Shown here: piece by piece, positions 9,342 to 20,549 of the stretch
Layout: each line of letters opens with the position of its first letter
How positions within the stretch are numbered: the first letter of the stretch is position 1
Assembly (NCBI RefSeq): GCF_014203275.1
Contig: NZ_JACHIP010000003.1
Coordinates: 124,001 to 188,000, forward strand
Length of the DNA stretch: 64,000 nt
Reading direction: 5' to 3'
Source: Granulicella aggregans
Lineage (GTDB): Bacteria; Acidobacteriota; Terriglobia; Terriglobales; Acidobacteriaceae
Program-made: the position numbers and the translations under genes
Notes under the pieces: generated by a model
What the model saw: the letters and a program-made list of their open reading frames with translations, nothing else
Databases searched by the model: none
What the model was told of the DNA's origin: nothing

Positions 9342-9634
9342 GAATCGAAGCTCCTCGATCTCTGGCTCGGCTTGAGCGGGCTCGACTCACCCTACGTGTT
9401 TCGTTTCGACACACCTATCCCACGAACCGGTTAAAGGGCGGTGCGTGGGCAGGAATTAAAGGCGTAGCGAAACCGGCAAACGCGGGTGTAAAGAAGGATG
9501 ATGGAATTTTGTGCGAACGTCGTCCGCATTTGTGGTAGCCTTAAGCTGTCGGTTGAACAGATTGGTTTTTGCGGTGGCTGTACGGTAATACCCAATTAGT
9601 CCGAGCGTCAATTCAGTATCAAGAAGGAATCAAA
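9342..9634. other. Divergent intergenic region upstream of cold-shock gene
   Basis: 293 nt without a gene between two divergent starts. The cold-shock gene side is AT-rich (9500-9630) and probably holds its promoter and a long 5' leader. No convincing -35/-10 pair or riboswitch could be fixed by eye. Confidence 0.5.
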
Positions 9635-9835
9635 ATGGAACAGGGAACAGTGAAGTGGTTTAACGACGCTAAGGGTTTTGGGTTTATCAGCAGGCAGAAC
9701 GGCGAGGATGTGTTCGCACATTACTCGGCGATCACCTCCAGCGGCTTCAAGAGCCTCACCGAGGGTCAGGCTGTACAGTTCAATGTGGTCAAGGGACCCA
9801 AGGGCTGGCAGGCTGCGGACATCCAGCCTCTCTAA
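9635..9835 (+). CDS. csp: Cold-shock domain protein (CspA family)
   Basis: 66-aa single cold-shock domain, a nucleic-acid chaperone. RNP1 is KGFGFI and RNP2 is VFAHYSAI, with the usual [10 protein letters not shown] opening and [11 protein letters not shown] close. The ATG at 9635 follows AAGAAGGAA; the longer in-frame start at 9569 adds no family sequence. Length is normal for the family. It is followed directly by a strong terminator, so it is monocistronic. Confidence 0.95.
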   Translation: MEQGTVKWFNDAKGFGFISRQNGEDVFAHYSAITSSGFKSLTEGQAVQFNVVKGPKGWQAADIQPL

Positions 9836-9852
9836 GCTTCGAAGCAGTATGC

Positions 9853-9882
9853 AAAAAGGACGGCCTTGGGCCGTCCTTTTTT
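9853..9882. terminator. Intrinsic terminator after cold-shock gene
   Basis: A-run, 8-bp stem GGACGGCC (9858-9865) with GGCCGTCC (9869-9876), TTG loop, then six T. Symmetric flanks allow function in both directions. Confidence 0.92.
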
Positions 9883-9919
9883 GCGTTTAATGCCCACCGT
9901 TAAAATCCACACCGTCGCC

Positions 9920-9949
9920 TTGACAAAGTCCTAGATTAGACAGAATCTA
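9920..9949 (+). promoter_or_regulatory. Candidate promoter and PerR/Fur-type operator
   Basis: TTGACA at 9920-9925 serves as a consensus -35. Eighteen nt later, a perfect 6-6-6 inverted repeat, TAGATT (9932-9937) N6 AATCTA (9944-9949), covers the expected -10 position just before the PerR-like gene. Such placement fits autorepression. That this regulator binds it is inference. Confidence 0.6.
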
Positions 9950-9955
9950 AATACG

Positions 9956-10399
9956 GTGATGGACACGGAATCAATTCGAGAAAGCCTGGAGACTACCGGG
10001 CTGAGGTTCACTCCGCAACGCCATTGCGTCATGGCGTTCCTGATGGAGTACCCCGGGCATCCGACCGCGGCTGAGATCTTCGAGGCGGTGAACCGCCTTG
10101 ATCCGCGGCTGTCGCGGGCCACCACTTATAACAATCTGCGGGACCTAGTGCAGGCGGGGCTGGTGCGTGAGGTGGCAGTTGAAGGCCGTGCTGCGCGCTT
10201 TGATGCGAAGGGCGTGCGGCATCATCACTTCATCTGCGACCGGTGCGGCAATGTCGAAGACGTGGAGTGGTACGAGGTGCCGAAGCCTGCGTTGAGCTCG
10301 CTGGGCAAGCGGACGCTTCGCGAGTGCGAGTTGATTGTGCGGGGTCTGTGCACGAAGTGCGCTCCCGCCAAGGGCCGCGACGGGGTGAGCGCGGTCTGA
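9956..10399 (+). CDS. Fur-family peroxide-type regulator (PerR-like)
   Basis: 147-aa metal-dependent repressor. The N-terminal winged helix ends in RATTYNNLRDLVQAGLV (about 54-70). The C-terminal dimerisation domain has the His-rich metal site RFDAKGVRHHHFIC and two structural zinc CxxC pairs (Cys94/Cys97, Cys132/Cys135). The pairing with katG, 104 nt downstream on the same strand, argues for PerR rather than Fur or Zur. The start is either GTG at 9956 or ATG at 9959. A palindromic operator lies immediately upstream. Confidence 0.88.
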   Translation: MMDTESIRESLETTGLRFTPQRHCVMAFLMEYPGHPTAAEIFEAVNRLDPRLSRATTYNNLRDLVQAGLVREVAVEGRAARFDAKGVRHHHFICDRCGNVEDVEWYEVPKPALSSLGKRTLRECELIVRGLCTKCAPAKGRDGVSAV

Positions 10400-10448
10400 T
10401 CGAGTTTGGATACTTCGGGATGAGTCCGGCGACGGATGAGTCCTTTGA

Positions 10449-12731
<2,283 letters not shown>

Positions 12732-12758
12732 GGCTGGATTGAATCGCAGGAAAAATGG

Positions 12759-12789
12759 ACGGAGGCCGGGAGACTGGCCTCCGTTTTTT
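12759..12789. terminator. Terminator between katG and convergent gene
   Basis: 9-bp stem ACGGAGGCC (12759-12767) with GGCCTCCGT (12776-12784), 8-nt loop, six T ending at 12789. It lies just before the stop of the convergent glycosyltransferase gene. Confidence 0.88.
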
Positions 12790-12796
12790 GCGCTTT

Positions 12797-14362
12797 TTAG
12801 CGGTTCGCTGCTGACGGACACATCTCGTCGAGTGTCCCCTTGCCAATGAATGTTCGATTTGTTGTAGTCAGGGTCTGAGTGTTCAGGTAGTCCGCAAGAT
12901 CATCAGCACTTTCATGACTATCGAATACGTAGAAACAGCGGCGCGATTGCAGGTAGGGATCGACTGGGTATGCAGGAAGTTGCGGAAGGATGCCGAGCCA
13001 TCGGATTACGAGGTTCTCGTTGGTAGCGTCTTTCAGTGCATGCCCCTGCGGCAGGATCAGGTATTCAAGACGGCCGCGCTCCTGTGTTGTAAGCGACTGG
13101 TCTTCTTCGGCCTGGAAGAACATAAGGCCCTCCGCCATGACGATCGGGTAGGGCTTGCTCGCGGCTTGCAGAATGGCGCGGTTATCGACGAAGGGTTCGA
13201 TGCGACGGGGAACCAGCGCATGGGTTGCGATGGCGATCGAGCATAGCGGAACGAGGATGGATCTGAAGGGAAGAGATTCCGCAGCGAAGCAAAGAGCAAT
13301 GACAGTGCAGATGGATGCGGGAAGGATATACCGCAGGTTATAGGTCCCGCTTACAAGGCGAGCAAACAGAAATGTCGCCAGCGGTAAGAGAGCACACCCG
13401 GTGGCTATCCAAAGAAGCGGTCTCCGCGTTTTGGGTTGAACAGAGATTTTGCGATTTCTGATACCTGCGAGATACACGAGCAGTCCCGCGAACAGCAGCA
13501 AAAGAAGGCTGACAAAGATATCGACGGGAAATAGGACGAACCAAAGCGATTGCGCGAAGCGAAGAGACGTTGGAGCCGCGTAAAACCCCGGCCCATGGTC
13601 CGCGGAGTTGAACCGGCTGGCACGGAGCGCAAGTGGAATCCACAGCGAAATGGACGCTGCAGCGATCGCAAGCGTGATCCAGACGGGCGCGCGAAAGCGC
13701 CGCGACGAGAGGCTGTATAGCAACTCCATCGCCGCGAAGGGAACCAGGTAGAGGATGCTGTAGAAGTGGAGCGTGATCGCCGCGCTGAGAAGGACGTTGA
13801 TGCCTGCCAGATTCCACCGAGGATGCCCGCTCTGCTCAAGCCCATCCCACAGCAACAGGGCGAAGGTGAAGCACGTGACCGTCAAAGCGTAAGGCCGAAC
13901 CTGCTGGGCAAAGACATGAAGCGGTCCGCACAGCACGAGAACCGCAGCTAACGTAGCGATGCTGAAGTCCATGTAGCGTCGCACGAGAAGGAAGATCGCT
14001 ACGGCCGCCAGCGCGATCCCTACGAAAGAGGGTGAACGCAAGGAGAGGTAACTTGCGCCAACAAGCTTTGACCACCAGAGCAGCAGTACGGGGAGACCAG
14101 GAGGGGAGTACTCAGCGCCTTTGGCCAGCCCATCATAGATACTTGCTACGCTTCCAAGCCGGACGAGCCAGGTCGTCAGAATCTCATCGAGCCATAGCGG
14201 CTGAGAGCGGCTGTAGCGGGTCATCTCCACAAAATAACGAACGAAGATGAAGGAGGTCGCAACGGCCGCGAACCAGTCTTTTCTGGGGCTGAACCAGGAA
14301 GAGTCGGAAGAGGTCTTCACGCGTTGCGACTCTTCGTTCGACGTTGCAGCGAGTTCGTTCAA
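12797..14362 (-). CDS. GT39/ArnT-like membrane glycosyltransferase
   Basis: Up to 521 aa, a polytopic C-type glycosyltransferase using a polyprenyl-phosphate sugar. The first periplasmic loop has the family acidic motif in SQPLWLDEILTTWLV. Many helices follow, and a soluble C-terminal domain starts near residue 400. The substrate is unknown. The first possible start, TTG at 14362, abuts the tRNA gene (1 nt from the encoded CCA) and has no Shine-Dalgarno. A GTG at 14320 is an equally plausible start, so the first about 14 residues are uncertain. Confidence 0.8.
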   Translation of the reverse strand: MNELAATSNEESQRVKTSSDSSWFSPRKDWFAAVATSFIFVRYFVEMTRYSRSQPLWLDEILTTWLVRLGSVASIYDGLAKGAEYSPPGLPVLLLWWSKLVGASYLSLRSPSFVGIALAAVAIFLLVRRYMDFSIATLAAVLVLCGPLHVFAQQVRPYALTVTCFTFALLLWDGLEQSGHPRWNLAGINVLLSAAITLHFYSILYLVPFAAMELLYSLSSRRFRAPVWITLAIAAASISLWIPLALRASRFNSADHGPGFYAAPTSLRFAQSLWFVLFPVDIFVSLLLLLFAGLLVYLAGIRNRKISVQPKTRRPLLWIATGCALLPLATFLFARLVSGTYNLRYILPASICTVIALCFAAESLPFRSILVPLCSIAIATHALVPRRIEPFVDNRAILQAASKPYPIVMAEGLMFFQAEEDQSLTTQERGRLEYLILPQGHALKDATNENLVIRWLGILPQLPAYPVDPYLQSRRCFYVFDSHESADDLADYLNTQTLTTTNRTFIGKGTLDEMCPSAANR

Positions 14363-14363
14363 T

Positions 14364-14440
14364 TGGCGTCCCCGACAAGATTTGAACTTGTGTTGTCGCC
14401 TTGAGAAGGCGGTGTCCTGGGCCGGCTAGACGACGGGGAC
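14364..14440 (-). tRNA. tRNA-Glu (anticodon CTC)
   Basis: 77-nt cloverleaf on the minus strand with acceptor GTCCCCG paired to CGGGGAC, discriminator G and an encoded CCA end (14364-14366). The D-arm is TCTAGCCGGCCCAGGA-like and the T-loop is GTTCAAATC. The seven-base anticodon loop TTCTCAA gives CTC (Glu GAG). The outermost anticodon-stem pair is C-A, a slight oddity. It closely resembles bacterial tRNA-Glu. Confidence 0.93.
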
Positions 14441-14530
14441 GCTTGGGTGTGACTTGGTTCACGCTATCAATGCAGGGGGGCTGTGTCAAAGCCACGGAGG
14501 GCGAGGCATAGTATTCTGCAGGCAGAGTCC

Positions 14531-15232
14531 ATGGCTACTTCTCTGCGAAGCTACAAGTATCTTGACGCGCTGACGACGGCGTTCGTGGTGATCCTGCTGG
14601 TGTCGAACCTGGTGGCGCAGAAGGTGTGCGTGGTGGGGCCCTTCGATATCTCCGGCGCGATCATTCTGTTCCCGATTACGTACATCTTCGGCGACGTGTT
14701 TACTGAGGTGTACGGGTTTGCGGCATCGCGGAGGGCGATCTGGCTGGGGTTCTTCGGGACGGCATTGTTGTACGGTGTGGCATCGATCGTGATTGCTCTG
14801 CCGGCCGCTCCGGAGTGGCCGAACCAGAAAGCGTTTGCAACGGTCTTCGGCATCATTCCTCGGATCCTAGTGGCGAGTCTGATCGCGTTCTGGGCGGGAG
14901 AGTTTGCGAACTCCTACACGATGGCGCGGCTCAAGCTGTTTACCAACGGCAGAAAGTTGTGGACGCGGACGATCGGGTCGACGGTGGTAGGGCAGGCAGT
15001 GGATACGACCCTGGTCATCATCCTGACTTTTGCCGGGACGTACAGCGTTCCCACGCTGATCAAGATCATCTACACCGGTTATCTGCTGAAGGTGGGGTAT
15101 GAGGTGATTGCAACGCCGATTACATACCTGGTGATCAACTGGTTGAAGCGGGCGGAAGGCGCCGATGTCTTCGACCAGGACAGGGACTTCAATCCGTTCC
15201 GGTTTGCGACGTCCGACCGGCCGTCTGCGTAG
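14531..15232 (+). CDS. yhhQ: Queuosine-precursor transporter (VUT/YhhQ family)
   Basis: 233-aa membrane protein of the vitamin-uptake-transporter/DUF165 family, which imports 7-cyano-7-deazaguanine for tRNA queuosine. Family signatures are VSNLVAQKV, GAIILFPITYIFGDVFTEVYG and a terminal VKVGYEV-like helix (LLKVGYEVIATPITY). The ATG at 14531 is preferred over 14483, which adds 16 charged residues. No preQ1 riboswitch could be recognised in the short leader. Confidence 0.88.
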   Translation: MATSLRSYKYLDALTTAFVVILLVSNLVAQKVCVVGPFDISGAIILFPITYIFGDVFTEVYGFAASRRAIWLGFFGTALLYGVASIVIALPAAPEWPNQKAFATVFGIIPRILVASLIAFWAGEFANSYTMARLKLFTNGRKLWTRTIGSTVVGQAVDTTLVIILTFAGTYSVPTLIKIIYTGYLLKVGYEVIATPITYLVINWLKRAEGADVFDQDRDFNPFRFATSDRPSA

Positions 15233-15468
15233 CTTGCTTGAAAATTTGTGCAAGTCGCCTGTTTTGAATCGGATAGAATTTACGCATCCCCTGTAGAGAC
15301 ACGGTCATCTAAGGAACGTAGTCTACATTTATCCTGCAACGTTTGTGATCTTGCTCTCCTGCCACGAAGCTCGCTGGCATGGGCAAGGCTGCGGTCGGAG
15401 CAGGCATTGTTTTGAACGGACCTGAATCCGTGTAATTTGTGGACGTAAGAAAAATGAAGGAGTTTCAC

Positions 15469-16596
15469 TTGTCAAAGGCATCCAAGGCTCTTCGAACGAC
15501 GGCGCGCGGCGCTGGGCTGGGCGTAACGCTGGGCGTGGGGATTTTCGCGCTGACCCTGAGCGGCTGCAAGAAGCCGGCCCCGGCGGCTCCCCCGGCGATG
15601 CGGGCGACTCCGGTGCAGGTTGCGCCGGTTACGTTGAACCCGGTCCCGAACTCCGACACCTATGTAGCGACGATCAAGAGCCGACGCTCTTCGACGATGC
15701 AGCCCCAGGTCGACGGCAACCTGACGAAGATTTATGTGCACTCCGGCGAGGCCGTGAAGGCCGGTCAGGTACTGATGCAGATCGACCCGCTGAAGCAGAT
15801 GGCCACGGTGCAGAGCCAGCAGGGTACGGAGTCGCAGAAGAAGGCACTCTATCTGTACAACCAGGCGGAGGTGGAGCGGCAGAAGAAACTCTACGAAGCC
15901 GGCGTGACGTCCAAGCAGTCCTATGACATCGAGGTTCAGGCGTTCGAAAACGCGAAGGCCGACTACGAGTCATCGCAGTCCCTCACGGGATCGCAGAAGG
16001 AACAGCTGAAGTACTACCAGATCCGCGCGCCGTTCGCCGGTATCGTCGGCGATGTGCCGGTGCATGTGGGCGATTATGTGTCTGCCACCACCATCCTGAC
16101 AACGGTCGATGAGAACGCTGATCTTGAGGCGTACATCTATCTGCCCACTGAGAGGACGAGCCAAGTTCGTATGGGATTGCCGGTGGAGATTCTCGGAAAC
16201 GACGGGGCGGTACTGGTGAAGTCCGCGATCAACTTCCTTTCTCCTCAGGTGGACAACGGCCTGCAGAGCATTCTGGCGAAGGCTCCGATTCCACGCACCG
16301 CGCAGGTGCTGAGGAACCAGCAACTGGTGAATGCGAAGGTGACCTGGAGCACAGCTCCCGCGCCGACGGTGCCGGTATTGGCCGTGGTTCGCGTGGGCGG
16401 ACAGCCATTCGTCTTTGTGGCTGCACCCTCGCCGGATGGCAAGGGCGGCTTCGCTGCCCACCAGGTGGCTGTGACGTTAGGCGATACCGTGGGCAATACC
16501 TATCCGGTGCTGAGCGGTCTGAAGCCCGGCGACAAGGTGATTCTGTCCGGCCTGCAGTTTCTGCAAGAGGGCGCGCCGGTACAGCCGCTGGGATAA
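15469..16596 (+). CDS. RND efflux periplasmic adaptor lipoprotein
   Basis: 375-aa membrane-fusion protein linking an inner-membrane RND pump to an outer-membrane channel. It has a lipoprotein signal ending in the lipobox LSGC, a biotinyl-lipoyl half-motif around QPQVDGNLTKIYVHSGEAVKAGQ split by a helical hairpin (about 115-155), then the second half YYQIRAPFAGIVGDVPVHVGDYV. The TTG at 15469 is chosen because AAGGAG (15457-15462) lies exactly 6 nt upstream; the ATG at 15454 would overlap that element. The pump gene follows after 80 nt. No TolC-type gene is adjacent. Confidence 0.9.
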   Translation: MSKASKALRTTARGAGLGVTLGVGIFALTLSGCKKPAPAAPPAMRATPVQVAPVTLNPVPNSDTYVATIKSRRSSTMQPQVDGNLTKIYVHSGEAVKAGQVLMQIDPLKQMATVQSQQGTESQKKALYLYNQAEVERQKKLYEAGVTSKQSYDIEVQAFENAKADYESSQSLTGSQKEQLKYYQIRAPFAGIVGDVPVHVGDYVSATTILTTVDENADLEAYIYLPTERTSQVRMGLPVEILGNDGAVLVKSAINFLSPQVDNGLQSILAKAPIPRTAQVLRNQQLVNAKVTWSTAPAPTVPVLAVVRVGGQPFVFVAAPSPDGKGGFAAHQVAVTLGDTVGNTYPVLSGLKPGDKVILSGLQFLQEGAPVQPLG

Positions 16597-16676
16597 CGAA
16601 GGCGTTGTCAGTTCTCATTTTTTGATAGCGCGGTTGATCCGACGAACGACGGATAACAAGAAGCAAGAGGTTTGAC

Positions 16677-19600
16677 TTGGTAGATTTTTTCATTCGCCGC
16701 CCGATCTTCGCTACGGTCTGCGCGCTGCTTATCGTGCTGGCCGGAGCGGTGTGCATCCCGACGCTCCCGATCTCTCTGTATCCGGACCTTGCGCCGCCCC
16801 AGGTCGTGGTGAGCTGCAACTACATCGGTGCGAACTCGAAGGACGTTGAGTCGGCGGTCACGACGATTCTCGAGCAGTCAATCAACGGCGTCGAGGGCAT
16901 GCGGTACATCAGTTCGACGAGCTCGAACGATGGAACGTCGACCATTACGGTTACGTTTCAGACCGGCTATAGCCTTGATATTGCCGCCGTCGACGTGCAG
17001 AACCGCGTTTCGTCGGTCTCCGGACGTCTTCCTGCGACGGTGAACAATACCGGCATCTCGATCACCAAGGCGAACGCGAACTTCGTTCTGGCTATCGGCT
17101 TTGTCTCGCCTGACAAATCGCTGTCGCCGCTATTTATCTCGAACTATATTGACGTCTACGTAGCCGACGCGCTGAAGCGCGTTCCCGGTGTGGGCGCGGT
17201 GGTGATTTTCGGCGAGCGGAAGTACGCGATGCGAGTGTGGCTTGATCCGGCCAAGCTGGCAGCCCGTCAACTGACGGCGCTTGATGTGACGAACGCGCTC
17301 TCCGAACAGAACATCGAGGTGCCTGCGGGGCAGCTCGGAATTCCACCGTCCGACGAGAAACAGTCTTTCCAGATCGCGGTCAGGGTCGCAGGTCGTCTCG
17401 CAGATCCGACACAGTTTGGCGATGTCATTATCAAGAACAGCTCTACGGGCAACGGCATTGTTCAGTTGAAGGATGTTGGACGCGCGGAGATTGGCGCCGA
17501 GAACTACAACACCGACCTGAAGTTCTTTGGCGGGGGTGCGGGCGGAGATGCGGTCGGTGTCGGTGTGCAACAGCTTGCTACCGCGAACGCACTTTCGGTG
17601 AAGAAGCAGTGCGAAACGGTGCTAGCGGAACTGAGCAAGTCTTTCCCCCCCGGCATGAAATACGTGGTGGCTGTCGACCAGACACTGGTCGTCTCGGACT
17701 CGATCAAGGAAGTCGAGACGACGCTGGCCGAAGCGGTCATTATCGTCATCATCGTCATCTTCCTCTTCCTGCAGGACTGGCGCGCGACGATCATCCCGGC
17801 TGTGACCATCCCGGTCTCGCTGATCGGAACCTTCGCGTTCATCAAGCTCTTCGGATTTTCGATCAATTCGCTGACATTGTTCGGCATCACGCTGGCGACG
17901 GGGCTTGTGGTCGACGACGCAATCGTCGTCATCGAAAACGTGCAGCGCCACCTTGAAGAGGAGGTGGAGCGTGGCGAGGTCAATGAGAGCCGCGATGCAC
18001 ACCATGCCACCAGTGTCGCGATGGCCGAGGTAACGAGTGCCGTCATTGCGACGTCGCTGGTACTGATCTCGGTGTTCGTGCCGGTGAGCTTCTTCCCCGG
18101 AACAACGGGCATTTTGTACAAGCAGTTTTCACTGACGATCGCGTTCGCCATTGCGATCTCGGCGTTCAACGCGCTCACGCTGTCGCCGGCTCTTGCAGCG
18201 ATCCTGCTGCGGCCGCAGGCGAGGCCGACCGGCATACTGGGGCTCTTGCTGAACCCGATCGAGGCGTTGATCAAGCAGGCGATCAAGATCTACGCGGCGA
18301 TTGCGACGTTCGTGGTGAGGATTCGCTGGGTTGTCCTGGTCATATTCCTCGTAGCACTCGGGTTGACCGGGTACATGTACCAGCATGTGCCGACAGCGTT
18401 TATCCCTGCGGAAGACCAAAGCTACTTCATCATTATCGTGCAGACGCCTCCTGGCGCTTCTCTCGCGTACACGACGGAGTTTGCTACCCGAGGTGCCAAC
18501 TTGGTGCGACAGGATGATGACGTCTTCGGAACCTTTTCGGTCATGGGCTTCTCGCTTGCGGGCGGAAGCTCGCCGAACTCGGGTCTGATCTTCGCACCGT
18601 TGAAGCCGATTGATGATCGTACGAAGAAGGGCGCGGGACACTCTGCGCACGAGATCGTGTCGCGCATCGGGCCGAAGCTGTTCGGCGTTCCGGGCGGGAT
18701 TCTGTTTGCCGCCGAACCACCAGCGATTGCTGGTCTCGGAACCGTGGGCGGATTCCAGTTCATGCTGCAGGATGCTGGACGTAACACCTTTACCGACATC
18801 GACCGTGTGGCCCACCAGATCGTTGGCGCGTCGCGCAATCCGGCTTCGGGACTGACGGCGCTGAACACGACGTTCACGGCGAACGATCCGCAGCTGCAGG
18901 TGACGTTCGATCGCGAGAAGGCGAAGACGATGGGTGTGCCGCTCTCTCAGATCACCTCAGCGATGTCGACGTTCATGGGGTCGAGCTACGTGAACGACTT
19001 CGACTTCAACAACCGTTCGTATCGCGTGTATGTGCAGGCTGACCAGATGTTCCGGCGCAGCGCGACCGACTTGAAGGGCTACTACGTACGTTCGAACACG
19101 AACCAGATGATTCCGCTGGAGAATCTGGTGATGGTGAACGAGACCTCCGGCCCGCAGGTCATCAACCACTACAACCTCTTCCGCTCGGCCGAGATTGACG
19201 GATCGCCGGCGCCAGGATTGAGCTCCGGTCAGGGCCTCGAGAACATGGTCAAGCTCTTCGACCAGGTGAAGCTGCAGGGTATGAGCTACTCCTGGACCGG
19301 CATTGCGCTTGAAGAGATTGAGTCTTCAGGCAAGGCAATCATCATCTTCGGACTCGGTCTCCTGGTCGTATACCTTGCGCTGGCGGCGCAGTACGAGAGC
19401 TTTGCGCTGCCGTTCATCATCCTGCTTGCGGTGCCGATGGCGATCCTTGGAGCGCTGTCGCTGGTCTCCGCTCGCGGACTGGTGGATGACGTATATGTCC
19501 AAATCGGACTGGTCATGCTGATCGGTCTGTCGGCGAAGAACTCGATTCTGATTGTTGAGTTCGCCGAACAGCAACTGGAGCATGGCAAGAGCATCATCGA

Positions 19601-19883
19601 GGCGGCGATCGTCGCGGCAGAGCTTCGCTTGCGGCCTATCCTGATGACCTCGATTGCGTTCATCCTGGGCGTGCTTCCGCTCTACTTTGCGACGGGGGCG
19701 GGCGCTTATGGGAGGCACTCCGTAGGAACGGCGATCGTCGGAGGAATGATCCTTTCGACGATCCTGAACCTGGTCTTCATTCCGGTGCTGTATGTCCTGC
19801 TGAAGACTTTCCTGGGAATGTTCTCGAAGGATAAGAAGAAGGAAGGCGGGAACCAACCGCCACCGTCGCCTGTAACTCCGTAG
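16677..19883 (+). CDS. RND multidrug efflux permease (HAE1, AcrB-like)
   Basis: 1068-aa proton-driven trimeric efflux pump of normal length. It opens VDFFIRRPIFATVCALLIVL and shows the HAE1 pattern: a periplasmic porter loop, TM4 with the proton-relay acidic pair in GLVVDDAIVVIENVQRH, a second periplasmic loop, and TM10-12 (GLVMLIGLSAKNSILIVEFA; Lys in LSAKN). The TTG start at 16677 follows AAGAGG by 6 nt. It forms an operon with the adaptor and is closed by a strong terminator. Substrates are not predictable. Confidence 0.94.
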   Translation: MVDFFIRRPIFATVCALLIVLAGAVCIPTLPISLYPDLAPPQVVVSCNYIGANSKDVESAVTTILEQSINGVEGMRYISSTSSNDGTSTITVTFQTGYSLDIAAVDVQNRVSSVSGRLPATVNNTGISITKANANFVLAIGFVSPDKSLSPLFISNYIDVYVADALKRVPGVGAVVIFGERKYAMRVWLDPAKLAARQLTALDVTNALSEQNIEVPAGQLGIPPSDEKQSFQIAVRVAGRLADPTQFGDVIIKNSSTGNGIVQLKDVGRAEIGAENYNTDLKFFGGGAGGDAVGVGVQQLATANALSVKKQCETVLAELSKSFPPGMKYVVAVDQTLVVSDSIKEVETTLAEAVIIVIIVIFLFLQDWRATIIPAVTIPVSLIGTFAFIKLFGFSINSLTLFGITLATGLVVDDAIVVIENVQRHLEEEVERGEVNESRDAHHATSVAMAEVTSAVIATSLVLISVFVPVSFFPGTTGILYKQFSLTIAFAIAISAFNALTLSPALAAILLRPQARPTGILGLLLNPIEALIKQAIKIYAAIATFVVRIRWVVLVIFLVALGLTGYMYQHVPTAFIPAEDQSYFIIIVQTPPGASLAYTTEFATRGANLVRQDDDVFGTFSVMGFSLAGGSSPNSGLIFAPLKPIDDRTKKGAGHSAHEIVSRIGPKLFGVPGGILFAAEPPAIAGLGTVGGFQFMLQDAGRNTFTDIDRVAHQIVGASRNPASGLTALNTTFTANDPQLQVTFDREKAKTMGVPLSQITSAMSTFMGSSYVNDFDFNNRSYRVYVQADQMFRRSATDLKGYYVRSNTNQMIPLENLVMVNETSGPQVINHYNLFRSAEIDGSPAPGLSSGQGLENMVKLFDQVKLQGMSYSWTGIALEEIESSGKAIIIFGLGLLVVYLALAAQYESFALPFIILLAVPMAILGALSLVSARGLVDDVYVQIGLVMLIGLSAKNSILIVEFAEQQLEHGKSIIEAAIVAAELRLRPILMTSIAFILGVLPLYFATGAGAYGRHSVGTAIVGGMILSTILNLVFIPVLYVLLKTFLGMFSKDKKKEGGNQPPPSPVTP

Positions 19884-19896
19884 GAAATTTGTTCAA

Positions 19897-19947
19897 CGCA
19901 AAAGGAAGCGCCCGCTCGATCGATCAAGCGGGCGCTTCCTTTTTGCG
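19897..19947. terminator. Strong bidirectional terminator after RND pump
   Basis: Near-perfect 20-bp stem (19897-19916 with 19927-19947) including A- and T-runs around a 10-nt loop. It also serves the convergent small gene ending at 19952. Confidence 0.92.
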
Positions 19948-19951
19948 AGAG

Positions 19952-20185
19952 TTAGTTCTTGGCCAGCGTGGGACGAAGAGGACGAAAGTCTTTCAGCTGT
20001 TTGCGGGCGTATTCGACTTCTTCCTTCTCCGCCTTGAGAAGGATGCTTTCGTCGGTTGTTACCCGCGCTGGCGGTTTGGCCACAGGATGCGATCCACTCA
20101 CACCGGAGGGTATGGACCGGGAGCGCAAGGCGTTCCAGGTGCCTGATTGATGAGGTTTCGAGGTCGAGCTTTCGAATGTTGACAT
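19952..20185 (-). CDS. Small hypothetical protein
   Basis: 77-aa soluble protein that I do not recognise. The ATG at 20185 has a good Shine-Dalgarno (AAGGAG with CTCTT spacer), which is the main reason to accept it. It is Ser/Thr/Pro-rich in the first half, with a charged, probably helical segment (LLKAEKEEVEYARKQLKDF) in the second. It ends against the shared terminator. No membrane segment or signal peptide. Confidence 0.6.
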   Translation of the reverse strand: MSTFESSTSKPHQSGTWNALRSRSIPSGVSGSHPVAKPPARVTTDESILLKAEKEEVEYARKQLKDFRPLRPTLAKN

Positions 20186-20549
20186 AAGAGCTCCTTGAAG
20201 AGGAGTTGCGAGGTCACCAGAATTGCGAGGTGGGGGCGGTTAGCACCCGTTCAGCATGAAGTTCGTTGCGAAGGGCTGGAGTCGGCTGGGTTGAGCGACT
20301 ACGGGGGCATGCCCTCAGTGGCGCGAGTATAACTCTGGTAACCAAGAATAAGCAAAGCCATTGAAGTTAACTCATTGGCTTCCTAAGGATGCGGTGCCTT
20401 TTCGGGCATCGCCGTGATGGAACAAGGGACACTTCGTCCTCACTTATTTGAGTCGATTTTCAGGCATGTATATTCACGATTTTCCGCATAATCATTCATG
20501 TTGACGCGGCAATTGGCGGCTGCCAAGCTCAGGATCGAGGCCATGTGAG
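20186..20549. other. 364-nt intergenic region upstream of DDAH-like gene
   Basis: No convincing gene. The second half is AT-rich and probably holds the promoter of the following gene. It contains one operator-like palindrome at 20355-20381 and nothing else that I can identify. Confidence 0.6.
20355..20381. promoter_or_regulatory. Operator-like palindrome
   Basis: Arms AAGCCATTGA (20355-20364) and TCATTGGCTT (20372-20381) match as an inverted repeat with one mismatch around AGTTAAC. It is about 170 nt before the DDAH-like start. Its binding protein is unknown. Confidence 0.35.

Noticed and set aside
14441..14530. preQ1 riboswitch before the queuosine-precursor transporter
   Set aside because: The leader is short and I could not draw the small pseudoknot and A-rich tail expected of that class.
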